Below, piece by piece: positions 9,301 to 17,803 of a stretch of 29,734 bases of DNA. Below the pieces are notes generated by a model. That model ran no database searches and was not told the origin of the DNA. It worked only from the letters and a program-made list of their open reading frames with translations. Made by a program: the position numbers and the translations under genes. Location: positions 1-29,734 of the forward strand of contig CAZRRG010000020.1 of NCBI GenBank assembly GCA_964602455.1, in the 5' to 3' direction. The DNA comes from JBBDIP01 sp964602455 (GTDB lineage Bacteria > Bacillota > Sulfobacillia > Fermentithermobacillales > Fermentithermobacillaceae). How positions within the stretch are numbered: the first letter of the stretch is position 1; every line of letters begins with the position of its first letter.

Positions 9301-10987
9301 TACCGAGGTGCCTGTGAGCATAAGGGGAGCCGACAATACCCCGCCGACAGGCTCTGTTGAGTACGTCAAGCAGCCCGGGTTCGGCATTAGGGCCTATCTA
9401 ACAGTCTCCGATGACTCCGGACAGGTTACCGTGACCAACACCAGCGGAGTCCTGGTTGAGACCGCCGATGGTCCTTACAAGGGCCTGCACTACCACGACT
9501 TCCTGGAGAACGGTACCTTCACGTTCACGTTCGCGGATGCTGTGGGGAACAAAGGCAGCGCCGTTGCTGCGGTGGCCATCCTCGACATGAGCCCTCCGAC
9601 GGGGTTCGTCCAGAAGTGGGTGCCCTACTTCGTCGACGCCGCGGGAGTGGCTGATGAGGATCGGCTCTCAGAGAAGCCCACCAACTCCGACGTAAGTGTC
9701 TACATCGGCTTTGACAAGTATATCCGGACAATAACGCCGTCGATCCTGGATGGCATCGGCACGCTGAGCGACGTCTCCGTCTCCCATACGTCCGACAGCG
9801 CCGTCGTGGTGTTCCGGCAGAACGCCAAAGTGAGGCTGCTCTACGAGGCGGTGAACTCCAAGATTGGTTCTATGGTCCTGGAGGTTGGAATCATCGACAA
9901 GACGGCGCCCACCATCACGGTTTCGCCGCCTGTCTCAACACCCGGTCTGGTCACATACACGTTCACGTCCGACGAGCCGGTGTACTTTGAGGACCAGGAC
10001 AGGCCGGAGGAAGATAGAAACAAGCCTCTAGAGCCCGGTACGTTGTTCACCAAGGCATTTGGCCTCAACGGCGCCTACTCTTTGCGGTTCACCGATCTGG
10101 CCGGGAACACGACGGTAACGCAGGTCACCGTCGCCGGCATCGACAGAGAGCCCCCCGGGCTCACAGTGCGTGGGCTGCCCGCGACGAAGGAAGAGGTAGC
10201 CGTGTACAACGCGACGCACGATCCTGACGTGTCCCATGTTCTCACCAAGGAACCCGTCAGCTTCACCGTATCCATGAATGAGCCCGGGCGCATCTCATTC
10301 CTGGGCATTTCGTACCCGGTGGCTGCGGACCAGATAGTGACCCTGACCGTCGAGAACAACGGTACCTACGAGTTGACCGCCACTGACCTGGTCGGCCTTT
10401 CGACCCGCTACCAGTTCAAAGTAGACAACATTGACCGCCAGAAGCCCCAGATCGTGCTTTCGCGGCCGACCATCATGGTCCGCCAGGGTACGTCAGTCGC
10501 GGAGTTCGAGGACCTGGTGCTCACCATGGCGCAGGCCATCGACAACTGCGACCCGAGCCCGGCTCTGGCGATCACCAGGAGCCTCGATGACGCCAGGCTG
10601 GGCCAGCCAGGCACGTACGAGATCGAACTTGCGGCATCGGATTCGGCCGGCAACCGGCAGAGCACTACGGCGTTCGTGCGGGTCTACAGCAGGGATATGG
10701 TGGAGGTCAAGGTCAACGGCGCCCTAGCGCTGCCGGGCGAGACCCTGTTTGTGGCCGGAAACGGATCCTCCGTGCTGAACGTGACGGTGGACAACCTTCC
10801 GGCAGGTCCCAGCGGGCTCGAGCCCTACAGGATGTACTGGAAACAGGGGCTGAACACCGCCGGACAGATGAAGAACGCGTCAGAGTTCTCGGGAAGCTTC
10901 ACGGCTCCCAAGGATGGGTTCTACACAGTGCAGATCGTAACCCAGGGCAGGGTTACCTCGACCCTGTTCATCTACTTCCAGAAATAG
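3320..10987 (+). CDS. Giant secreted multi-domain Ig-like surface protein (copy 1), 2555 residues
   Basis: First gene of the surface operon. The N-terminus is long and Arg-rich (residues 1-48). A hydrophobic signal segment follows (about 51-70), with likely cleavage after ALA at 72-74. The N-terminal half is collinear with the protein starting at 25249; for example FKAGDTLYINLKFDEPIR (from residue 299) corresponds to FKAGETIYVHLKFDEPVR. A Gly/Ser-rich linker spans about 870-898 and is absent from the paralogue. The C-terminal half is a chain of Ig-like beta domains, each opening with a D-x-x-PP-type linker (D1497, D1795, D2005, D2089, D2193, D2275, D2372). The domain near 2372-2465 resembles the bacterial surface Ig-like DUF5011/HYR type (AIDNCDPSP, GTYEIELAASDSAGN). 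No SLH, LPxTG, C-terminal membrane helix or catalytic motif is visible. It is probably an adhesin or structural surface protein displayed through a partner. The next gene starts 10 bp later. Function unknown. Confidence 0.85.
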   Translation: MLHLTQIRLPAAGSRHRSLTTMGSRLDCLEAVSLRREPKPGSRTGRKFSPLPLLLATFILASTVLTAAAPAALAFGLPEGGRVYYNRQLTVYPVMNADTYRDLNFLNSYIEKNNNSIYNVAPEFRRDPRSEGSEEMPYYLTFGTEFYHESDSKTYDVFYTYEIEDPFKPAAVKGDLAVSLIADLHNDRHWNIKRHRETWTAYPTAYISSRNGTLIRHKTDYIDNDKTVSGMGRNEFKSAGSGVASLAFGALGNACTCGSSWVRNISIILADTVGPKVASVWVSRERPYVPGVMQEWKDFKAGDTLYINLKFDEPIRFANDTAPLLEDAPKLRFKVKGIDTDTEEPQIQEEATLVSLDYDTLTFKYVIPETFRVNGQDVLANYYIYEIAPYAQQTTWIGGNSAFELKLFGRTDSSKKYLDTTRRTSSLIVDLAGNPIRTGASVVTVSNPAYLDNVPPTVRRIELVRPEHKYGTVATPRDVFATMGQKIGFYVYFSEEVALLDTVGGRTYTNPWGLVADLNISLDGTPVKAAIVPERSATVRDGLNGPMVSRLYFETTLNSNMAPIIWDGRDLPIGINKIYVDSSNAATEGHIFADIRGNQYDRDGVTEFVNAPDGSRIMPAQQAWLDTTKPTATTTADTTEVGGKTVYTPIPFDDGFCFPVTVSDPVGLGTQYQSLTNGMTGVFKWNDRTDGDFMFEYVATGSVERPTTGWRSGKTDQQCTMLQIDSGNYIHIRLLPDVAYDMGQSEMVIHPLDYAMNAGEVVFPLDLKLDMAGPRFTSNGYRTSYSFTTGGRIDTSVTALDVSKISVVEYQWTAQGEDAAEDGWTAVEDFDGGSTDERKTFILRLDGLPTGAHHKFSLHLRAMDVNGYGPGYGSGGGSGDGGSGDDGGSGGGGGSGVGADSDAVVFNMGIDLTTPAYGIDLVTNPSTPQAAHSAKVYLPDQGDIPLEGNAAKLWVLVNNPATGNYWIRVFDYFDVRGEEKAFDIFDPSQDFGAWQTTTPVRKSIAVPDMSVSPPDTLWFDGWSYLPTGSTESGIQDLLTRSYRNVEITIIAKDYFRYDGWLFDSAYEIIDSELVAMDTYVFSMMNGAAISSGTRVNSATITPGSPVAHVGSFYVPSKWMPDSQIDSQGTWDLLNMPTTLDGVIFTVDLRNSLMPSYGIIDIDFESPDTYFALYRTGSDIPLFMTPLAPQASQYIEIPQGVADETGTYKVVVSICTKSGAHVDRSEYTNISIDARKPDTYGVTRVSDPYSIWTGSGWVSAEEISTTYEIAPGVRTSEIFVSGESSQYIDFGGHIPNVSYGSTSYSGAFIRVWNQTVVDKLDTDPSLYIPESDFMWINWNGSFRLDTWILTALERNEIRDALRNPPATPRMPILPGDNVLKYQIAIPGTGFKTPVHTLLVHAGTDHPVIEMALSPEKAMGPTKDGVVASIKSLSSEVVSPDSLTVGLTFRNGVGLDPALKTTFKEEREVTLAENGEYWFYAYDRYGVFGVEKVTIDWIDKEGPTLTVDNLSDPAKNTFNFRATVSDPSGSDNCRLYVEFDEAYCSVLGVTPGTAFEIPADAQWNAARVSQSGIFSTSRTTSGASRVYEVAGAFRFDDSPSAPAMAVRTITVYATDVAGNESERKTINVTARNERASYVSGELVGGALTATFSKPVRLSTPSEGTLQPVYSLTKEALPFFANGQYVLSYSDIFGDLREETITVDQYYALYNCAVSISETAPTNKDVTVVLTTAFNDAVVLEPPASVAGATITLTRDDSNNVTGATIVMTTNGTFTYTIKPKDTAFPPVTRSIVVNNIDKTPPVVGIMWAYSGDVVTDEVLGEITAGDVIASLDSDKFLVPLEGTGTTHTFSFVDIDGDGKSDEVSYTFKYSDLAGNAGETTVTLPVTIVTKELVEGDVTPPDYEFSVYRVEAGVYTRVERYKRADYEAFYESAVDKSTAFALFSGILQLRFEVTDENQTTIFVRDDSPEGMTVQGKTVWVSANGDYVIVIEDTAGNRTEVPVSIRGADNTPPTGSVEYVKQPGFGIRAYLTVSDDSGQVTVTNTSGVLVETADGPYKGLHYHDFLENGTFTFTFADAVGNKGSAVAAVAILDMSPPTGFVQKWVPYFVDAAGVADEDRLSEKPTNSDVSVYIGFDKYIRTITPSILDGIGTLSDVSVSHTSDSAVVVFRQNAKVRLLYEAVNSKIGSMVLEVGIIDKTAPTITVSPPVSTPGLVTYTFTSDEPVYFEDQDRPEEDRNKPLEPGTLFTKAFGLNGAYSLRFTDLAGNTTVTQVTVAGIDREPPGLTVRGLPATKEEVAVYNATHDPDVSHVLTKEPVSFTVSMNEPGRISFLGISYPVAADQIVTLTVENNGTYELTATDLVGLSTRYQFKVDNIDRQKPQIVLSRPTIMVRQGTSVAEFEDLVLTMAQAIDNCDPSPALAITRSLDDARLGQPGTYEIELAASDSAGNRQSTTAFVRVYSRDMVEVKVNGALALPGETLFVAGNGSSVLNVTVDNLPAGPSGLEPYRMYWKQGLNTAGQMKNASEFSGSFTAPKDGFYTVQIVTQGRVTSTLFIYFQK

Positions 10988-10997
10988 GTTGGTGCGC

Positions 10998-13900
10998 ATG
11001 ATGAAGAAGACCGTGCTGCGGCTTACGTCACTTCTGGTCACCATCGCAATGCTGGCCGGCTACGCGCCTGCGTTCGCCTACGCCGCGCCGTCGCCATCGG
11101 TGTCGATAGCTACCGGCAACATCGAGGCGACAGTGTCCACTGAGAACGGCGGCTTCGTCATCCGCACCGTCGAGGGCGATGTCATCACCAAGGACGACAA
11201 CAACAAGGACCTGCTGTACCGTCGCGACCGGTTCGACACGTCCTTCACTTCGTTCCGGGTCACGGAAGGTACTGGACCCGCCGCGGTGACTCGCGACTAC
11301 GTCTTCGGCAACGACTACTCCTACCTGGGGCTGGGGGGAGGAAGCCCCGTAGTCGCCAGGGACGGTGGCCGCATTGTCGCCGTATGGTCGGTAGACGACC
11401 TCATCTTCACCCAGACGCTGGAGCCGGTGGTGAGCCTTGAGTCCAGCCAGCATGGGACCGTCAAGATCTCTTACTCGGTGGAGAACAGGAAAGGCAATCC
11501 GGTATCGGTGTTAGTGCGAATCCTGCTGGATACCGCGCTCGGCGACCAGGACTACGCCTACTACGAGCTGGCCAAGTCCGAAACATCCAGCGAGTACGAT
11601 CGGATCGAGAAGGAGAAGGCGCTGGACATAGCGACGGATTTCATCCCGCCCAGCTTCTTCGCCTATGACGACTACGAAAACCCCGGTACGGCGGCATATA
11701 CCATCCAGGACTACTCCGACGGCGCGCTAAGGCCGTACCGTATAGCCTTCGGCCACTGGAACAACCTGGCGTCCACCATCCTCGACTTCACGCCTGACGG
11801 TGACCTTACGTTCACCAACCCCTACAACAAGGCCTATCTCACCGCAGACAGCGCATTTGCTCTCTATTACGACCTGGGTACGGTCGATGCGGGCAGCGCA
11901 GGGAAGCCTGCGTCGATCTACTACGGCGTTGATTCCAAAGTGAGGATCCGGGAGAGCGACCGCGTCGGCATCACGACCGTCTACCCGGCCAGCTTGGGGA
12001 TCGATGATGCCGGCGACTACGTCCACTCCGTGGACGGCGGTCCAGACGAGGTTGGCTACCTAACGGTGCAGACCAACATCGTCAATCTGGACCGGTATGG
12101 AGCAAGTAAGATAGAGAGGCTCAAAGTGGCGGTCCTCGTCGACGACGGGTTCACCCCGGAGTACATCGACGGTTCGCCCATCGACATGGACCCGAGCACT
12201 CCCGGCGTGATCGACCCGCCCACCAACAAGAACCCTTACACCGTGGATATCGCGGATCTTGAAGTGGGCGAGATGAAGACGATCACCTGGCGCATCAAGG
12301 CCGATGTCAGGGAAGAGACAGCCTATCGCAGGATTATCTTCCGGGCGTACAACATGCCGGACTCGGCGGGCGGCCTGCTCCTCCTCGACAACCTGGTTGG
12401 TTCCGCCACCGCGACCGTGCTTTGTCCGGGGGGGGAAGGGCTACCGGCCATCACCTTCACCAGCGCGGGCCCCACGGTCCTCTACAACAAGGGCCGTCGG
12501 CACATCTTCCTGACCGGCACGGGGTTCACCGTTCTTAACGGTTCGTACCAGCCCTTCCTGTACCTGAAGAGCGACCGGAGCACCTTCTTCCCGGTCCCGT
12601 CCTCAAACATCATCTACGACGAAGGCGGTAGGCCCGGAGTACTTGAGATTGTGCTCACGGACCAGATGCCGGCGGGGGACTACGAGATGTTGTTTGAGCG
12701 CCTGCCTGGCGGCGGCAGCGATCTTGCCGAGAAGGTGACGGCTCCCGCACTGAGTTTCCTAATGACCACCGACCCCACACACCGGAATGACACCTACGGA
12801 GTCGTGGCCGTGGTCAAGGAAGGCAGCTTGCCCAGCTTCACCTACTCCATAAAGGCCTTCCAGGACGAACAGGCGTTCAGAGCGTTCTCCGGCAACGTGC
12901 TCCTTGTGTTCAGAGGCAATTTCTCCATCACAGAGCAAGACCCTGAAACCGGCAGAATCCTCTGGTGTTCGGCCGTATCCACCTCCAGGAAAGACTCCAT
13001 CAACGTGAACGGGGCCCTGGACTTGGAGGACGGCAACGTCCAGATCTACAGGGGCGGGCCCGGCAACGACAGGTTGTTGGTCGAGTTCAACGGCGACCTG
13101 TATACCACCAACAGCCATACATCGGTGTGGTCCGGCGAGTCATCCCTGACGCCGCTCCTCGACGGGGCGGACTACGGCCTCATCAGCTACAACGAGCGTG
13201 GTGAGCGCGTCTTCGGGCATCAGCCCCAGAACATCATCTCCATCGTGTGGCCGTGGGGCTACAATATGCTGCAGACCATTGGCGGCTTCGCTGTGGACTT
13301 CCGCTACGGCCAGTTCGGGGCAATGTACGATAATAACGACCTCGATTGCTTCAATCCGATCGGCTACGTGATCTCCTTTGGCGGCAAGCTGGACCTTTCG
13401 TTCCTCATGCCCGGCGGCTCCAAGCAGGCCGAAGAGGTCGAGCGGGATAAGGACAAGAGCCGCTCCGGGTCCGAATCCAAGAGCGCCGGCGACGGCGGCC
13501 TCAAGAAAGACGTTGTCGATTACAGCCCCTCCGAGACCGCCAAGAAGGAAAACGAGAAGAACAAGGTGGAGCCGGCCGGGAAGATCAATGTCGAGGACAT
13601 CCTCTTCGGCAACAACAAGGGTTTCCTGGGCTTTAACGCCAGCGCCGAGATCATGCTCCCCAAGTACTTCGACGCCCTTCCGCCCATGGGCGGAAGGCTG
13701 GCCATCAACACCATCGGAGGCTACAAGGTTGGGGTTCTGGGCAAGGTCAAGACGCTCAAGATGGACCTGGAGTTTGAACTCAGAGTGAGGAACGCGCCAG
13801 ATGAGTGGTACCCGGTCCCGGATAAGCTCTTCTTCTTCATGGGCGGCTGGGAACCCGGGGTCAACATCGACGCCATGGGCGGGATCTGGATCACCGGCGT

Positions 13901-16900
13901 AGGCGGCGGCATCGACAACCTCTACGACACCATCTTCAAGAGCGGAACTATTCCCCTTACGCTGCTGCTATCCGCTGACTTCGACATCCTCAAGGTGATG
14001 TCGGGTCGTGCGGACCTGGCCCTAAGCTTGCGCGGATTCCAGATGAAGATGAGCAATGTAAGGCTCAAGAACACCGATAAGGTAGTCATCAACAACGGCA
14101 TTATCAACACCCAGTGGTCCCCAGACTTCTACATGCAGCTCTCAGCGTGGCTGGACATACTCGGGGTCATCATGGGTAAGACGTACCTGGTGGTAGACGA
14201 CGGCCTCATCGAGTTCTTCGCCCGCGCCGACATCAGGGTGCCGAAAGACGTCAAGGTTGTAGGCGGCCAGACCGTGGCCAACGTGGACCTCGGAGGCGAC
14301 TCCAACAGGCTATGGGGCGCTTTGAGCGCTCTGGGCATCAAACTCGGCGTGACCTACTACTGGGGCGGCGACGTGTCGTTCGGTACCGGCGCCCACGTGG
14401 CGAATCCCACGTATCCCGAGCTGCTTGGCTACACCGATGTGCCGGTGGGAGTGGCAGCAGGTTCCGGCGAGACCCTGTACATGAGGGTGGGAGGGAACCT
14501 GTCGCCCGGGATAGCGGCGCAGGTCCTGGACGAGATCACCGTGGATGGTGCCACTCAGGACGGGCTCACCTTGGACGGTCGTGACGCCGGTGGGCCGGCG
14601 CTTCCAATCCTGCTAGGCATCGACCCGTCGCTCAGGTCCGATGTGTTGCGAACAGTCCACGTGCTCAACCTGGGAGATACGAGCAACGACGTCGCCGTCA
14701 CCGTGACGTTCAAGGGTGGCGACAGGCCGGTCACCCCAGAAGAAGTCCTTGCGGCTGTGACAGTCCTCAAGCCGGGCGGCGACGCCTATCCGCTGATCCT
14801 GTGGCGGAACGAGGAAGGGGCCGACAACAGCAGCGCCAACGCTTGCTTCGTGGACAATGAGGACACCGGCGCCTCGACCCTCAGCTTCACCATAACGGAC
14901 TATGTCGCAGGCGATTGGAGCATCACAACGACTCAGGCGGCCGACATCGTTTTGTACGAGGTGGGGGAGCTCCCCGACGTGACGTCCTTCATCGCGGCGA
15001 TGAACGCCGGCACAGGCAAACTGGATGTTTCGTGGGCAGGCAACGGCCTGGATGAGACTGAGATCGACATCTACGTCACCCCCAGCGTGGGCGACGGCGC
15101 AGGCGATCCCGGCGAGATAGGGTATCCTGTCTGGTCAGCGGGCGGCATTGATAGCGCAGGTGCTCCGCGTCCGGCTCCCGACGCGGGCGGGCAGTCCGTA
15201 TCCATCGACCTCCCGGACGGTCTTCCGAGCGGCGACTATTACGTCCGGATGGTGATATCCAAAGAGGATGCCGTAAACAAGACCGTGATCGCCTCAGGTG
15301 AGGGTGGAACCCCCACTGCCTACCGGTTCTCTTTCACGAACTCCAATGCGCCGCCGGCGCCCGCTTCGGCGTCCATGCAGAACTGTGGCGACAACATGTT
15401 CAAGGTCACCGTGGGCGGACCCCCGGCCAGTCTCGACGGCTACCTGGTCAGCCTCTATGAGCAGGTAGAGGGCGGCGGTCTGGTCGAGACCGACTTCATC
15501 GGGATTCCCTTCGAGAAGGATGAGGAAGGGAACCTGCCCGAGATGAAGATCGGCTGGACGTACGTGCTATACAGGGGCGAAGGAGATTCAGCCGAGCCGG
15601 TGATATATGGCCTGCTCGCGGGCAAGTCGTACGTGGCCAAGGTGTCGGCTTTCAACATCGACGACGGCGGTACGCCGGAGGATCCTTCGGATGACCTCCT
15701 GATCCGCAGCGCCGAGGTAGGGACTGCTGCGGTGACGTTGGCGGAGATGAGCACTCCCGTGATCGAGTGGAAGGCGGAACCGGGCTCGTTTAGGCCGGTC
15801 GCGAAGAGGGTTACCGGCGAGGACGGAACCGAGCGCACCGTATTCATAGACACTTTCGCCACGAGCAATGTCAGCTTCGTGCTGGAGTCGGATGTCCCGG
15901 TGGCCGGCTACTGGAGCGTCGACGGGAGCCTGTCCCGCGATCCTCTGGATCCCGATGACACGGGTCTGCACCATGTGAGCAATGTTACGGCAGCGCGGGT
16001 TGATAACCTGGAGATGTGCGATGGTGAACATACCATCTACTTCACGGGGACCGACGCCGACGGCGACAGTTTCTCATTCACCAAAGTCATCGGCGTTGAT
16101 ACCACGCCTCCAAGGCTTATGCTGTCATCACCTGTTGATGGTACGTTCTTCGAGACTGTCGACGGGCCAGCCAGGTTCTACCGCGTTCTCATCGCCGGGG
16201 TGGGCGACAGCGACGCGCGGTACACGTTCATGGTTGACGGCGACACGGTGGTTGACGGTCAGACTCTCGCTGAACTGGGCGTTAGCCTCGATCCGTTCGG
16301 CGTCTTCTCGTATGACCTTAATCTTGGACCAGACGATGTGTCCAGTCATGTCGTGACCATAATCGCCGAAGACGCCGTGGGGAACACGGTGAGTTCCACC
16401 GTAATGGTGCGGAACGAGGCGCTGGCGAGGGAAGTGAGAGGCCTTACGCTACTGCGCGACGGCGTTGCCTGCGATGACGTGGACCTCGTGCCCGACGGTT
16501 CGACTACGGGAACGATGCAGTTGAAGATCACGCCCAGGTCTGGCCCGCCGTTCGTGGTCAACGACCAGACGCTGGTGCGGTGGACGGCCACTGCCAGGCA
16601 AGGGTCTGCCGGCATCGAGCCCGACGGCACCTTCACCATCGAGCCCGGCAGCGCCGGGTACATCGAAGGTGAGTGGCTGATATCGGACAGCGCCAGCGTG
16701 AAAACCCTGGCCACGTTCGGAACGGAGTATTCCGCTCCGGACAGGAAGACCCTGACAGTCAACGCCGATCCCGTCGAGGGTGGGACAGCCACCGGAGCCG
16801 GCCCCTATTACCCGGGCGCTCTCGTGACGCTTACGGCGACACCTAGCGACGGCTATAAGTTTGACAGGTGGGAGACGGCAAGCGGCGGCTCCTTCACCGA

Positions 16901-17798
16901 TGCCGGCAATCCTACAACGGTCTTCGCAATGCCCGCAGATGACGCCGTGGTCACGGCTCACTTCCGGCGAGCCGCCGGCACGGGTCCATCATCCGATGAT
17001 TCATCGTCGGATGACGATGCCCCGTCCCCGGTCATTCTGGGTCAGACATACGCGTTCTCGGGAATCACGGTTACGATACCCCTGCTTGCGGGCTTTGAGT
17101 CGGCTGCCGCGACCATTGTCCCCTATTACCTGGTTGACGGTGGGGAAGTCCCGGTGGCGTTCAGCCGCGTATTGGACGGCAAGCTCGTGTTTATTGCGCC
17201 AACAACGACAACGTTCTACGCTAAGAGCAAGGCGATCACGTTTGACGATACCCAGGACCACTGGGCGCGGCAGTCCATCGACTTTGCTGTGGCCCGGGGA
17301 CTGTTCAACGGGGTTGGGGAAGGCCAGTTCGATCCGGACGGCCAGATGACCAGAGCGATGTTCGCGACGGTTCTGGCGAGGCTGGACGGCGCCGACCTAT
17401 CTTCCTATGGCTCGTCAGGGTTCTCGGATGTCCCATCAGACCAGTGGTACTCTCGCGCGGTGGACTGGGCTGCTCGGGCGGGTATCGTGAACGGCACAGG
17501 CGATGGCAAGTTCTCGCCCGATGAGCCTATAACAAGAGAACAGATGGCCGCCATGATGATAAGGTATCTGAACTACTCCGGATTTGCGCCGCATGCAACC
17601 GGCGGCGACACTCCGTCGTTCACAGACGTTGATCTGGTGAGCGGATGGGCCCGGAATCTGATGGCCTCAGCGATCCATTTGGGGCTCGTCAAGGGTAGGG
17701 AAGACAACACCATAGATCCCTGGAGCTCGGCCACCAGGGCTGAGTGCAGCACCGTGTTCCAGCGGCTTATAGAGGCGGTCTTGGCGGGGCAGGTGTAG
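10998..17798 (+). CDS. Giant S-layer-homology (SLH) anchored surface protein, 2266 residues
   Basis: The open frame reaches back to a TTG at 10989, but ATG at 10998 (or 11001) gives a classic signal peptide: MMKK, a hydrophobic core, and AFA at 25-27. Candidate domains follow. They are an unrecognised beta-rich N-terminal region (about 35-480), a TIG/IPT-like stretch (about 490-580), a charged low-complexity linker rich in Lys, Glu and Ser (about 810-870), and a large beta-strand-rich region (about 870-1150). Next come two fibronectin-III-like segments (about 1320-1580), Ig-like segments, and a divergent InlB B-type repeat (about 1916-1992, ADPVEGG...YKFDRWE...). A Ser/Asp linker and three SLH domains close the protein (about 2081-2135, 2140-2195, 2205-2262; motifs DHWARQSIDFAVARGLFNG, TREQMAAM). 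SLH domains bind pyruvylated cell-wall polymers, so this protein should sit on the wall or S-layer. It may hold the anchorless product of the preceding gene; that is an inference from the operon. Confidence 0.9.
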   Translation: MMKKTVLRLTSLLVTIAMLAGYAPAFAYAAPSPSVSIATGNIEATVSTENGGFVIRTVEGDVITKDDNNKDLLYRRDRFDTSFTSFRVTEGTGPAAVTRDYVFGNDYSYLGLGGGSPVVARDGGRIVAVWSVDDLIFTQTLEPVVSLESSQHGTVKISYSVENRKGNPVSVLVRILLDTALGDQDYAYYELAKSETSSEYDRIEKEKALDIATDFIPPSFFAYDDYENPGTAAYTIQDYSDGALRPYRIAFGHWNNLASTILDFTPDGDLTFTNPYNKAYLTADSAFALYYDLGTVDAGSAGKPASIYYGVDSKVRIRESDRVGITTVYPASLGIDDAGDYVHSVDGGPDEVGYLTVQTNIVNLDRYGASKIERLKVAVLVDDGFTPEYIDGSPIDMDPSTPGVIDPPTNKNPYTVDIADLEVGEMKTITWRIKADVREETAYRRIIFRAYNMPDSAGGLLLLDNLVGSATATVLCPGGEGLPAITFTSAGPTVLYNKGRRHIFLTGTGFTVLNGSYQPFLYLKSDRSTFFPVPSSNIIYDEGGRPGVLEIVLTDQMPAGDYEMLFERLPGGGSDLAEKVTAPALSFLMTTDPTHRNDTYGVVAVVKEGSLPSFTYSIKAFQDEQAFRAFSGNVLLVFRGNFSITEQDPETGRILWCSAVSTSRKDSINVNGALDLEDGNVQIYRGGPGNDRLLVEFNGDLYTTNSHTSVWSGESSLTPLLDGADYGLISYNERGERVFGHQPQNIISIVWPWGYNMLQTIGGFAVDFRYGQFGAMYDNNDLDCFNPIGYVISFGGKLDLSFLMPGGSKQAEEVERDKDKSRSGSESKSAGDGGLKKDVVDYSPSETAKKENEKNKVEPAGKINVEDILFGNNKGFLGFNASAEIMLPKYFDALPPMGGRLAINTIGGYKVGVLGKVKTLKMDLEFELRVRNAPDEWYPVPDKLFFFMGGWEPGVNIDAMGGIWITGVGGGIDNLYDTIFKSGTIPLTLLLSADFDILKVMSGRADLALSLRGFQMKMSNVRLKNTDKVVINNGIINTQWSPDFYMQLSAWLDILGVIMGKTYLVVDDGLIEFFARADIRVPKDVKVVGGQTVANVDLGGDSNRLWGALSALGIKLGVTYYWGGDVSFGTGAHVANPTYPELLGYTDVPVGVAAGSGETLYMRVGGNLSPGIAAQVLDEITVDGATQDGLTLDGRDAGGPALPILLGIDPSLRSDVLRTVHVLNLGDTSNDVAVTVTFKGGDRPVTPEEVLAAVTVLKPGGDAYPLILWRNEEGADNSSANACFVDNEDTGASTLSFTITDYVAGDWSITTTQAADIVLYEVGELPDVTSFIAAMNAGTGKLDVSWAGNGLDETEIDIYVTPSVGDGAGDPGEIGYPVWSAGGIDSAGAPRPAPDAGGQSVSIDLPDGLPSGDYYVRMVISKEDAVNKTVIASGEGGTPTAYRFSFTNSNAPPAPASASMQNCGDNMFKVTVGGPPASLDGYLVSLYEQVEGGGLVETDFIGIPFEKDEEGNLPEMKIGWTYVLYRGEGDSAEPVIYGLLAGKSYVAKVSAFNIDDGGTPEDPSDDLLIRSAEVGTAAVTLAEMSTPVIEWKAEPGSFRPVAKRVTGEDGTERTVFIDTFATSNVSFVLESDVPVAGYWSVDGSLSRDPLDPDDTGLHHVSNVTAARVDNLEMCDGEHTIYFTGTDADGDSFSFTKVIGVDTTPPRLMLSSPVDGTFFETVDGPARFYRVLIAGVGDSDARYTFMVDGDTVVDGQTLAELGVSLDPFGVFSYDLNLGPDDVSSHVVTIIAEDAVGNTVSSTVMVRNEALAREVRGLTLLRDGVACDDVDLVPDGSTTGTMQLKITPRSGPPFVVNDQTLVRWTATARQGSAGIEPDGTFTIEPGSAGYIEGEWLISDSASVKTLATFGTEYSAPDRKTLTVNADPVEGGTATGAGPYYPGALVTLTATPSDGYKFDRWETASGGSFTDAGNPTTVFAMPADDAVVTAHFRRAAGTGPSSDDSSSDDDAPSPVILGQTYAFSGITVTIPLLAGFESAAATIVPYYLVDGGEVPVAFSRVLDGKLVFIAPTTTTFYAKSKAITFDDTQDHWARQSIDFAVARGLFNGVGEGQFDPDGQMTRAMFATVLARLDGADLSSYGSSGFSDVPSDQWYSRAVDWAARAGIVNGTGDGKFSPDEPITREQMAAMMIRYLNYSGFAPHATGGDTPSFTDVDLVSGWARNLMASAIHLGLVKGREDNTIDPWSSATRAECSTVFQRLIEAVLAGQV

Positions 17799-17803
17799 GC
17801 GAG

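Noticed and set aside
3320..10987. LPxTG sortase signal or C-terminal membrane anchor in the giant protein
   Set aside because: The C-terminus ends in an Ig-like strand (VTSTLFIYFQK) with no LPxTG, hydrophobic helix or basic tail.
17744..17803. GTG start giving the protease 20 more residues
   Set aside because: It would overlap the SLH-domain coding sequence by 55 bp and put extra residues before the signal peptide. The TTG at 17804 fits tight operon spacing better, though this is not proven.
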